DNA of 9,260 nucleotides, from the NCBI GenBank assembly GCA_964616495.1, contig CAZTRF010000037.1:1-9260 (forward strand), read 5' to 3'. Origin of the DNA: DAOSVX01 sp964616495 (GTDB lineage: Bacteria > Bacillota_I > Bacilli_A > RF39 > UBA660). Made by a program: the position numbers and the translations under genes. Positions 1 through 5,960 of this stretch are shown here, piece after piece. The notes beneath the pieces are model-generated. The model ran no database searches. It saw only the letters and a program-made list of their open reading frames with translations, and had not been told where the DNA came from. Position 1 is the first letter of the stretch. Each line of letters starts with the position of its first letter.

Positions 1-129
1 CGTTTAAAACAAGATAAAATAATTGCTGAAACTATGCAAGTAAAAGAAGAAGATAAAATAGTATTCTTCTCATCAATAAGCAAAAAAGGCAAAGAAATGG
101 TTTATAATATTATTAATGGAAGTTTATAG
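1..129 (+). CDS. engB: Ribosome biogenesis GTPase EngB (YsxC/YihA), C-terminal fragment
   Basis: An open frame runs from the first base to a TAG stop at 127-129 and gives 42 residues; the rest lies outside the window. The fragment has a Lys-rich helix with a KQDKI segment, an acidic turn, then VFFSSISKKGKE followed by a final amphipathic helix. This is the usual end of EngB GTPases, where the SS-x-x-KKG segment is the G5 loop that contacts the guanine base. The family is a cytoplasmic GTPase needed for late assembly of the 50S ribosomal subunit. The Walker A, G3 and G4 motifs are not visible, so the call rests on the C-terminal pattern alone. The stop codon touches the first base of the terminator stem at 129-151. 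Another TRAFAC GTPase is possible but less likely, because the short tail after G5 is typical of EngB. Confidence 0.8.
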   Translation, partial: RLKQDKIIAETMQVKEEDKIVFFSSISKKGKEMVYNIINGSL

Positions 130-151
130 GAATTCATAAATTCCTTTTTTT
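129..151 (+). terminator. Intrinsic terminator after engB
   Basis: A perfect 6-bp inverted repeat (GGAATT 129-134, AATTCC 139-144) encloses a 4-nt loop and is followed by seven Ts. The stem starts on the last base of the engB stop codon. The stem is short and AT-rich, so termination may be partial. Confidence 0.7.
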
Positions 152-161
152 ATGCTATAAT
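133..161 (+). promoter_or_regulatory. Sigma-A promoter for the 179-1765 gene
   Basis: An extended -10 box, TGCTATAAT (TATAAT at 156-161), lies 17 bp after a weak -35, TTCATA at 133-138. The -35 falls in the right side and loop of the engB terminator hairpin. Transcription would start near 168, leaving a leader of only about 11 nt before the ATG at 179. Confidence 0.65.
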
Positions 162-178
162 GGTTGTAGGTGATTAAA

Positions 179-1765
179 ATGAATAAAAAATTAATAATTA
201 AAATAGGATTGACCCTATTAATTGGAGCTTTCTTCTATTATGTGACTTTGCCTCCTTTGAATGTTCAAAGTTCAAGTTTTTGGACTTTCCTTTTATTTAT
301 CTTTATTGTTTACAAAACAATTAGTGTTATTATGAGTGTTGGTTCAATCAAACATATTGCAATTAAAGAACCCAAAATAAATAAATGGCCTATTTTTATT
401 ATAGGCGGTATATTTATTGGCATAATATTAATTAATATTATAGTTTCTCCTTTATTTAATGCTGATAGTTATAGTAAGAGAGTAAATGTACTAGAAGATA
501 ATGACTTTATTACTGATGTTAAAGAGGTTGATTTTAATCAAATTCCTTTATTAGATAAAGATTCTAGCCAAAAATTAGGAGATAGAGTTATGGGGCAAAT
601 GCCAGAATTAGTAAGCCAATTCTATGTTTCGGATTTGTATACCCAAATTAATTATAATAGTGATATTGTCAGAGTTACCCCTTTAGAATATAATGGCATA
701 ATTAAATATTTTACTAATCGTAGTGATGGAGTTAAAGGATATATTACAGTAAATAGTGTAACTGGGGAATCTAATTTAATAAAACTAAATAATGGAATGA
801 AATATATGCCTTCGGCTTTATTTGGAGAGAACTTACTTCGTAAACTTAGATTTAATTATCCAACTAAAGTTTTTGGTGAAGAATCATTTGAAATTGATAA
901 TGAAGGTAACCCTTATTGGATAGTTCCTTGTTTAAAATTTAGTGGGGTAGGCCTAAAGAAAGATGTTAAAGGTATAATAATTTTAAATCCAGTAACTGGA
1001 GATTCTAATTATTATGATGTTAAAGATGTGCCTACTTGGGTAGATCACGTTTATAGTGCTGATTTAATCATTGAACAAGTAGATGATTGGGGAAATTATC
1101 GTAAAGGATATTGGAACTCTATATTTGGTCAAAAAAATGTTGTAGCTACTACTGATGGTTATAATTATACAGTTATGAATGATGATGTTTACCTATATAC
1201 CGGTATAACTAGTGCTAGTAGTGATGAATCTAATATCGGCTTTATTTTAACCAATATGCGTACTAAAGAAACTAAATATTATGCAGTTCCTGGAGCCGAA
1301 GAATATAGTGCTATGGGTAGTGCTGAAGGACAGGTTCAACAAATGGATTATGAATCATCATTTCCATTATTAATTAATTTAAATAATAGGCCGACCTATT
1401 TAATGAGTTTAAAAGATAATGCTGGGCTAGTTAAGATGTATGCCTTTGTTGATGTAGTTGACTATCAAAAGGTGGTTGTTACCGATGCCGCTAAAGGAAT
1501 TAAAAAAGCTGCTGAAAATTATCTTAATCAAGTAGATATTATTGTTGCTGGAGATGAAAAAGAATTAGATATTGAAATTGATTCAATAGTAAGCGTAATA
1601 ATAGATAATACTACTTACTATTATTTAACTGACACCTCTAACAACAAATACCGAGTAAATATCAAAACAAACGAATATTTATTACCATTTTTGAAAAAGA
1701 GCAATAAAGTTAAAATAACATATGTTGAAAACGAAAAAATAAATGAAATAATGTCAATTAATTGA
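179..1765 (+). CDS. Membrane-anchored protein of unknown function with large extracytoplasmic domain
   Basis: I do not recognise a characterised family for this 528-residue protein. Three hydrophobic helices lie at about residues 5-25, 35-56 and 70-93. A soluble region of about 430 residues follows, rich in Tyr, Asn and Asp and without Cys pairs. It contains two similar strand-turn units, YITVNSVTGESN (188-199) and IIILNPVTGDSN (266-277), about 78 residues apart. Together with a GNPYW element at 243-247 they resemble PepSY-type repeats (inference). A very regular segment at about 320-430 has motifs such as TTDGYNY, SNIGF and SAEGQVQ. The last 70 residues look like a small beta barrel. I chose the ATG at 179 over a GTG at 170 because GGTGA at 170-174 is the ribosome site. 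The gene has its own promoter and terminator, and TGA is the stop. Confidence 0.75.
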   Translation: MNKKLIIKIGLTLLIGAFFYYVTLPPLNVQSSSFWTFLLFIFIVYKTISVIMSVGSIKHIAIKEPKINKWPIFIIGGIFIGIILINIIVSPLFNADSYSKRVNVLEDNDFITDVKEVDFNQIPLLDKDSSQKLGDRVMGQMPELVSQFYVSDLYTQINYNSDIVRVTPLEYNGIIKYFTNRSDGVKGYITVNSVTGESNLIKLNNGMKYMPSALFGENLLRKLRFNYPTKVFGEESFEIDNEGNPYWIVPCLKFSGVGLKKDVKGIIILNPVTGDSNYYDVKDVPTWVDHVYSADLIIEQVDDWGNYRKGYWNSIFGQKNVVATTDGYNYTVMNDDVYLYTGITSASSDESNIGFILTNMRTKETKYYAVPGAEEYSAMGSAEGQVQQMDYESSFPLLINLNNRPTYLMSLKDNAGLVKMYAFVDVVDYQKVVVTDAAKGIKKAAENYLNQVDIIVAGDEKELDIEIDSIVSVIIDNTTYYYLTDTSNNKYRVNIKTNEYLLPFLKKSNKVKITYVENEKINEIMSIN

Positions 1766-1776
1766 CATTATTTTTT
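1746..1776 (+). terminator. Intrinsic terminator spanning the stop codon of the 179-1765 gene
   Basis: The palindrome runs through AATAATGTCAATT (1747-1759) and its exact complement AATTGACATTATT (1760-1772), followed by a T run to 1776. The TGA stop (1763-1765) sits in the right arm. The perfect stem of more than 10 bp with its T tail makes this a good terminator, and it supports reading TGA as a stop. Confidence 0.8.
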
Positions 1777-1789
1777 ATTTTGGTAAAAT
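1762..1789 (+). promoter_or_regulatory. Promoter P1 upstream of the pilin-der unit
   Basis: A consensus -35 TTGACA (1762-1767) is followed after 16 bp by TAAAAT (1784-1789), with an extended TG at 1781-1782. The -35 box lies within the right arm of the preceding terminator. The start site would be near 1796, about 60 nt before the pilin ATG. Confidence 0.6.
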
Positions 1790-1812
1790 AAAAAAGCTTT
1801 TTGTTTAAATAA

Positions 1813-1841
1813 TTGATTAGTTTTAATGAATCAGTTATAAT
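1813..1841 (+). promoter_or_regulatory. Promoter P2 close to the pilin start codon
   Basis: TTGATT (1813-1818), a 17-bp spacer and a consensus TATAAT (1836-1841) form a good sigma-A promoter. Its -10 box ends 16 nt before the ATG at 1858, so the leader would be about 10 nt and consist mainly of the ribosome site. With P1 this gives the operon two promoters about 50 bp apart. Confidence 0.65.
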
Positions 1842-1857
1842 TACTATAGGTGATAAG

Positions 1858-2277
1858 ATGAAAAAAAAGGGATTTACATTAGTTGAATTACTTGCAGTAA
1901 TAGTTATTTTAGGGCTTTTGGTAACAATGGCTACGGTATCAGTTATTTATGTTTCAAAGCGTTTAAGAACAAAAATGTATTGTTCTAAGATAGAAACAAT
2001 TGAAAAAGCGGCTGAATTATATGGGCAGGATCTTAGCGAAGCACAAATGAATACTAGTTGTACCCATAAAGGACAGAGTTACAATATTTGTACTACTGTA
2101 TCAGTAGGAACACTATTAACTGAACGTTATTTAGATGAAGATTCTGCTGGAGATGTTATTGATCCTAGGGATAAAAAAACTTCAATGAAAGCAAATAATT
2201 TATATATCTATAAAAAAAATCATCGCATATACGCTTCTTTTATTTTTAATACAGGAGAAGAAGACATTTGTGATTAA
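1858..2277 (+). CDS. Type IV pilin-like prepilin (pseudopilin)
   Basis: The 139-residue product begins MKKKGFTLVELLAVIVILG, a class III prepilin leader. A prepilin peptidase would cut between Gly5 and Phe6 and methylate the new N-terminus; Glu10 is the conserved Glu5 of the mature protein. One hydrophobic helix spans about residues 6-33. It continues as an amphipathic helix and then a small globular domain with Cys at 42, 68, 78 and 138, which could form disulfides. Mature length would be 134 residues, as in ComG or type II secretion pseudopilins. The ATG at 1858 is preferred over a TTG at 1813 because the leader must be short and GGTGA lies at 1849-1853. No pilus ATPase, platform protein or peptidase gene is nearby, so its assembly machine must be encoded elsewhere. 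The specific pilin type cannot be assigned. Confidence 0.85.
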   Translation: MKKKGFTLVELLAVIVILGLLVTMATVSVIYVSKRLRTKMYCSKIETIEKAAELYGQDLSEAQMNTSCTHKGQSYNICTTVSVGTLLTERYLDEDSAGDVIDPRDKKTSMKANNLYIYKKNHRIYASFIFNTGEEDICD

Positions 2278-2289
2278 AAGGAGAATATT

Positions 2290-3591
2290 ATGAAAACTGT
2301 TTCTTTAATAGGTAAACCTAATGTTGGTAAAAGTACTATCTTTAACATTTTAGTCGGGGAAAAAAAGGCCATCATTGATGATGCCCCAGGTATTACAAGG
2401 GATCGTATTTATGGAGATGTTATCTATCAAAATAAAAAATTTTTATTAATAGATACAGGCGGTATTGAAGATAAAAATGAAGATATTAATAATAATATTA
2501 AAATGCAAGCCATGCTTGCTATATCTGAGTCAGATATTATAGTCTTTGTTTTGGATGGAAAAGAAGAACTTTCTAAAGATGATTATTTGGTAAGAGACTT
2601 ACTTAAAAAAAGTGGCAAAAGAGTAATTGCTGTAGTCAATAAAATTGACAATCAAAAGGAAGAACTAAATTTATATAATTTTTATACTCTTGGTTTTGAA
2701 GAAGTTTTGTCTTTTAGTGGATCTCATAAAAAGGGTATTAATACTTTATTAAATAGTATTACTAAAGATATGGAGCCTTCTTTAATAGAAGAAAGTGATA
2801 TTTTAAAGTTTTCAATAATTGGAAGACCCAATGTCGGTAAGAGCAGTTTAATAAATGCTTTATTAAATGAAGAGAGAGTTATTGTTAGTAGCGAGGCTTT
2901 TACTACCAGAGATTCAATAGATACTAAATTTAAATATGATGGTATTGAATATATTGCTATTGATACGGCGGGGATGCGTAAAAAAGGTAAAATGGATGAA
3001 AAAATTGAAAAGTATAGCTTTATTAGAAGCCTTAGAAGTATTGAGCGTTCTGACGTATGTGTTCTAGTTATTGATGCTAAAGAAGGGATTATTGAACATG
3101 ATAAACATATTGCTTCTTATGCCCTAGAAGCTGGTAAATGTTTAGTTATTGCCGTTAATAAATGGGATACAATAAAAAATCCTAATATTGAAATAAAAGA
3201 ATGGCAAGATAAAATAAAAAGCGAATTTCAGTTTATTCCTTATGCTAAAGTTGTCTTTTTATCAGCTTTAACTAAAAAAAGGGTTGCCACCTTAATGCCT
3301 GAAATAATTAGTGCTTATGAAAATGCTACTAAAGAAATAAAAACTAGTGATTTAAATAAAATCATTACTGAAGCAACAAACCTTCATATTCCACCATCTT
3401 ATAAGCAGAGAAGACTAAAGATATTTTTTGTTAGTCAGACGGGGACAAGACCTCCTAAATTTACTTTTAGTGTTAATGATAAAGGTCTGGTTCATTTTAG
3501 CTATGAACGTTACTTAGAAAACAAATTAAGAGAAAACATTGATTTAACGGGAACACCAATTATTTTACAATTTAAAAATAAAAATGAATAA
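2290..3591 (+). CDS. der: Ribosome biogenesis GTPase Der (EngA)
   Basis: Der carries two GTPase domains in tandem and binds the 50S subunit during its assembly. The 433-residue product has the normal family length. The first G domain shows GKPNVGKS (8-15), the DAPGITRDR switch I region (31-39), DTGG (55-58) and NKID (117-120). The second shows GRPNVGKS (178-185), TTRDS (205-209), DTAG (225-228), NKWD (290-293) and SAL (325-327). The KH-like domain at about 350-433 has the typical QTGTRPPKF stretch. The ATG follows AAGGAG at 2278-2283 and lies 12 bp after the pilin stop with no terminator between, so the two genes are probably co-transcribed. No strong terminator follows der; a 9-bp hairpin at 3599-3630 could act as a weak one. 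The identification is secure. Confidence 0.98.
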   Translation: MKTVSLIGKPNVGKSTIFNILVGEKKAIIDDAPGITRDRIYGDVIYQNKKFLLIDTGGIEDKNEDINNNIKMQAMLAISESDIIVFVLDGKEELSKDDYLVRDLLKKSGKRVIAVVNKIDNQKEELNLYNFYTLGFEEVLSFSGSHKKGINTLLNSITKDMEPSLIEESDILKFSIIGRPNVGKSSLINALLNEERVIVSSEAFTTRDSIDTKFKYDGIEYIAIDTAGMRKKGKMDEKIEKYSFIRSLRSIERSDVCVLVIDAKEGIIEHDKHIASYALEAGKCLVIAVNKWDTIKNPNIEIKEWQDKIKSEFQFIPYAKVVFLSALTKKRVATLMPEIISAYENATKEIKTSDLNKIITEATNLHIPPSYKQRRLKIFFVSQTGTRPPKFTFSVNDKGLVHFSYERYLENKLRENIDLTGTPIILQFKNKNE

Positions 3592-3617
3592 CAAACCTAA
3601 ACCTCTTTCATATAATG
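3591..3617 (+). promoter_or_regulatory. Candidate sporulation promoter for the SpoVIF-like gene
   Basis: CATATAATG at 3609-3617 fits the sigma-K -10 pattern (CATAnnnTA) with one mismatch, and an AC pair lies 16 bp upstream at 3591-3592. The same bases also fit the sigma-E -10 (CATACAnT, one mismatch) and contain a perfect sigma-A TATAAT (3611-3616), so the sigma factor cannot be settled by eye. SpoVIF of B. subtilis is known as a late, mother-cell (sigma-K) gene, which favours that reading. Confidence 0.4.
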
Positions 3618-3630
3618 TGATAGGAGGTTT
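3599..3630 (+). promoter_or_regulatory. Hairpin hiding the ribosome site of the SpoVIF-like gene
   Basis: Bases 3599-3607 (AAACCTCTT) pair with 3622-3630 (AGGAGGTTT) over nine positions, one of them a G-T wobble, around a 14-nt loop. The right arm contains the AGGAGG ribosome site. Transcripts reading through from der would carry both arms and mask the site. Transcripts starting in or after the loop would lack the left arm. It may also serve as a weak der terminator, since TTTTATTTT follows. Confidence 0.45.
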
Positions 3631-3634
3631 TATT

Positions 3635-3877
3635 TTGGAATTTAATAGTGACTTTTTTAAAAAAGTTGAGAAAAAAACAAAAGTTGATAAAGATACAATT
3701 ATCTCTTTAGCTAAAAAAATAAATGAAGGTAATCTCAAAGATGAAACTACTTTGAGAGAGGTAATTCAAAAGTTAAGTAAAATTACCAATAAAGAAGTAT
3801 CAAAAGATAAGGAAGACAAAATAGTTAATACTATTTTAGACGATAAAGTTCCTAAAAGTGTTGATAAGATGTTTTAA
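3635..3877 (+). CDS. Stage VI sporulation protein F-like (SpoVIF family)
   Basis: The 80-residue product matches the remembered pattern of the SpoVIF family. It opens with DFFKKVEKKTKVDKDTI (6-22), followed by a helix, KDETTLREVIQKLSKITNK (35-53) and the family-typical VSKDKEDKIV (55-64), and ends VPKSVDKMF. B. subtilis SpoVIF (YjcC) is a small mother-cell protein needed for spore coat assembly. Usual length is about 80-90 residues. I chose the TTG at 3635 because AGGAGG (3622-3627) lies at the right distance; an in-frame ATG at 3584 would overlap der by 8 bp, has no ribosome site, and adds 17 residues unlike the family. The gene sits just before spoIVA, which fits a coat role. It has its own terminator. 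Confidence in the family is good but rests on pattern memory, not alignment. Confidence 0.8.
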   Translation: MEFNSDFFKKVEKKTKVDKDTIISLAKKINEGNLKDETTLREVIQKLSKITNKEVSKDKEDKIVNTILDDKVPKSVDKMF

Positions 3878-3908
3878 ATAAAAAGTTGTAATAACTTTTT
3901 ATTTTTTT
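3877..3908 (+). terminator. Intrinsic terminator after the SpoVIF-like gene
   Basis: ATAAAAAGTT (3878-3887) pairs with AACTTTTTAT (3893-3902) around a 5-nt loop, followed by Ts to 3908. The stem starts directly after the TAA stop. It separates this gene from spoIVA, so the two sporulation genes are transcribed independently. Confidence 0.8.
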
Positions 3909-3949
3909 AACGCTTTATAAATACTTTGATAAAAATAATAATATCATAT

Positions 3950-3977
3950 TCATATCTTTATTTTATGTGCATAAATA
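3950..3977 (+). promoter_or_regulatory. Candidate sigma-E promoter of spoIVA
   Basis: TCATATC (3950-3956) resembles the sigma-E -35 (KMATATT), and CATAAATA (3970-3977), 13 bp later, resembles the -10 (CATACAnT). The start site would be about 3985, leaving a leader of roughly 20 nt that begins just before AAAGGAGAT (3988-3996). In B. subtilis spoIVA is a sigma-E gene, so both motif and context agree. No good sigma-A promoter lies in this gap. Confidence 0.55.
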
Positions 3978-4003
3978 TTAATAAAAGAAAGGAGATTATT
4001 GTT

Positions 4004-5482
4004 ATGGATAAAAACGAGATAATAGCATCAATTGCTAAAAGAGGTAATGGTGAAATCTATTTGGGAGTTGTAGGAGCGGTTAGAACTGGGAAATCTACCT
4101 TTATAAAAAGATTTATTGAAAATTTGGTTGTTCCAAACATTAGCGATGAATATGAAAAAAAACGTTGTTTAGATGAGATACCTCAAAGTGCTCAAGGAAA
4201 GGGTATTATGACTATGGAACCTAAATTTGTTCCTAGCAATGGCGCCACCATTCAAATAGAAGAATTTACAACCAATATTAGGCTTATTGATTGTGTTGGG
4301 TATGTTATTCCTAATGCAACCGGTTATGAAGATGATATGGGAAACCCTAGACTTGTTAAAACTCCATGGTTTGATGATGAAATACCTTTTGTAGAAGCTG
4401 CCGAAATTGGAACTGAGAAAGTTATAAAAGATCATTCAACCATTGGTATTGTAGTTACTTCAGATGGATCATTTGGAGAATTAAAAAGAAGTGATTATAT
4501 TGAGGCCGAAGAAAAAGTTATTACTGAATTAAAAAACATGAACAAACCATTTATAGTTATTTTAAATACCATTCATCCAACTAACACTGAAACAGTTTCA
4601 TTAGCTAGAGAATTAAAAGAAACTTATGATGTTCCAGTTATGCCCATTAGTGTAGAAACAATGAACGAAAAAGAAATATATAATATTTTAAAAGAAGCTT
4701 TGTATGAATTTCCAGTATTGGATATAGAGGTCAATATTCCTGAATGGATTCATGTTTTAAGTCCGGAGCATTATTTAAAAAAACATTTCCTACAAAATAT
4801 TAAAGAATCAGTTATTATGGTAGATAAAATAAAAGATGTTGAAGGTATTATGGAAACTTTTAAAGAAAGTGAATATATTTCAAAAAGTTATATTAGCAAA
4901 GTTGATACCTCTACCGGAATAGTAACTATTAACTTAGAAGCCAAAGATAATTTATATAATGATATTCTTAAAGAAATAATGGGAACATCTGTTATGAATA
5001 AAGCTACTTTACTTAAGATATTTTCAGACTTTAAAGAAGGCAAAGAAGAGTATAATCAAATAAAGACTGCTTTAAAACAAGCTAAGTCAACCGGTTATGG
5101 AATTGTCTATCCTACTCTTAATGATATGAAATTAAACAATCCAGAAATTGTTAGACAAGGTAGTAGATTTGGAGTAAAACTTCAAGCAGTGGCTAATTCT
5201 TATCATATTATTAAAGTAGATGTTGAAAGCACTTTTGAGCCTATTATTGGATCAGAAATTCAATCTAAAGAGCTAATTAACTATTTAATGAAGGATTATG
5301 AAACTAATCCAGCTAATATTTGGAAAAGCGAAATATTTGGAAGAGGGCTCGATGTAATAGTTCAAGAAGGAATCCAAGCTAAATTGGCGGTAATGCCCGA
5401 AAATATACGATTTAAATTAGGGCAAACCGTTACCAAAATAGTCAATAAAGGAAGTAGTAATTTAATTTCTATAGTAATATAA
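4004..5482 (+). CDS. spoIVA: Stage IV sporulation protein A (SpoIVA), spore coat morphogenetic ATPase
   Basis: SpoIVA polymerises with ATP on the forespore surface in the mother cell, is anchored there by SpoVM, and forms the base layer of the coat. From the ATG at 4004 the product is 492 residues, the length of B. subtilis SpoIVA (from memory). The N-terminal TRAFAC-like ATPase domain has GAVRTGKST (24-32, Lys30 in the P loop), the sensor region GIMTMEPKFVP (67-77) and a Walker B strand NIRLIDCVGY (91-100, Asp96). The middle has EHYLKKHF, and the C-terminal domain has IRQGSRFGVKL and DVESTFEPIIG. The end, SSNLISIVI, matches the conserved hydrophobic tail needed for SpoVM contact. AAAGGAGAT sets the start; a longer frame to 3926 has no ribosome site. 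Residue 71 is Met where I recall Thr in B. subtilis. The identification is secure. Confidence 0.98.
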   Translation: MDKNEIIASIAKRGNGEIYLGVVGAVRTGKSTFIKRFIENLVVPNISDEYEKKRCLDEIPQSAQGKGIMTMEPKFVPSNGATIQIEEFTTNIRLIDCVGYVIPNATGYEDDMGNPRLVKTPWFDDEIPFVEAAEIGTEKVIKDHSTIGIVVTSDGSFGELKRSDYIEAEEKVITELKNMNKPFIVILNTIHPTNTETVSLARELKETYDVPVMPISVETMNEKEIYNILKEALYEFPVLDIEVNIPEWIHVLSPEHYLKKHFLQNIKESVIMVDKIKDVEGIMETFKESEYISKSYISKVDTSTGIVTINLEAKDNLYNDILKEIMGTSVMNKATLLKIFSDFKEGKEEYNQIKTALKQAKSTGYGIVYPTLNDMKLNNPEIVRQGSRFGVKLQAVANSYHIIKVDVESTFEPIIGSEIQSKELINYLMKDYETNPANIWKSEIFGRGLDVIVQEGIQAKLAVMPENIRFKLGQTVTKIVNKGSSNLISIVI

Positions 5483-5507
5483 ACCATTTACTGGTTTATA
5501 TTTTTTT
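5476..5507 (+). terminator. Intrinsic terminator of spoIVA overlapping its stop codon
   Basis: TATAAACCA (5478-5486) and TGGTTTATA (5492-5500) form a perfect stem, extended by two A-T pairs, around the loop TTTAC. Seven Ts follow at 5501-5507. The TAA stop (5480-5482) lies in the left arm. This is the clearest terminator in the window. Confidence 0.9.
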
Positions 5508-5515
5508 GTTAAAAT
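5487..5515 (+). promoter_or_regulatory. Sigma-A promoter for the 5532-5960 / mazG-like pair
   Basis: An extended -10, TGTTAAAAT (TAAAAT at 5510-5515), lies 17 bp after TTTACT (5487-5492). The -35 is formed by the loop of the spoIVA terminator plus its first right-arm base. The -10 ends 16 nt before the ATG at 5532, giving a leader of about 10 nt. Confidence 0.6.
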
Positions 5516-5531
5516 AAAATTGGTGATAAAA

Positions 5532-5960
5532 ATGAATAAAGAATGGGATCTTTTGGTTTTAATGAGTGAAAATAATATTACCACGGAGGAACTCACTGTT
5601 TTTAATGAAATGGCTTTTATAGCTAGTTCATGGTGGTTAAGCAACATGCATATCGATAAATTTATCACTTCAAAGCCCGAAATTGACTTAGAAGAATTAT
5701 GCAAATGTTATGAAAAAGTTCTTCATGATGAAATATTAAGAAGTTTTCTACAAAGAAAATCACGATTTGGGCTATATCATATTGCCGGTCATAGTTCAAA
5801 AGAATTATTAAGGGCTTCAGCGGCTTCTGGAGTTGAAAGTTCATACCCAGATGACTCAGTAATGGAATATAATAATGGAGAATTGAAGGCCAGTGTTGGT
5901 AAAAAGTCAAAAGTATTATATAGTTTAAATGGAGGAAAGAATGTCAAAAGAAATAAATAA
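5532..5960 (+). CDS. Hypothetical protein, 142 residues
   Basis: I do not recognise this protein. It starts at the ATG after GGTGA (5522-5526); a TTG at 5520 in the same frame would overlap the ribosome site. The first 95 residues look helical. They include EMAFIASSWWLSNMHIDKF (26-44), which is aromatic-rich but too polar for a clear membrane helix, and a CKC pair at 57-59. SRFGLYHIAGHSSKELL (77-93) could be a conserved core. The last 45 residues are polar and probably disordered, ending in a basic KNVKRNK tail. No signal peptide is seen. It overlaps the mazG-like gene by 20 bp and shares its promoter, so the two are translationally coupled. Codon use and base composition match the neighbours, so it is a real resident gene rather than a recent insertion. 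Confidence 0.75.
   Translation: MNKEWDLLVLMSENNITTEELTVFNEMAFIASSWWLSNMHIDKFITSKPEIDLEELCKCYEKVLHDEILRSFLQRKSRFGLYHIAGHSSKELLRASAASGVESSYPDDSVMEYNNGELKASVGKKSKVLYSLNGGKNVKRNK

Noticed and set aside
1763..1765. TGA read as tryptophan (Mycoplasma code)
   Set aside because: Read-through would add only eight codons up to the TAA at 1784-1786 and run through a strong terminator; tryptophan is encoded by TGG in the genes examined.
1791..1802. Palindrome AAAAAGCTTTTT as an operator
   Set aside because: It lies near the P1 start site, but A-run plus T-run palindromes are common at this base composition and no second copy is seen in the other promoters.
3584..3634. Longer start (ATG 3584) for the SpoVIF-like protein
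   Set aside because: It overlaps der by 8 bp, has no ribosome site, and adds 17 residues that do not fit the family; AGGAGG points to the TTG at 3635.
4169..4435. Antisense open frame opposite spoIVA (and similar ones at 5462-5704, 5665-5910, 6015-6230 and 6318-6623)
   Set aside because: All lie opposite well-supported plus-strand coding or control sequence, lack ribosome sites and known motifs, and look like chance open frames.
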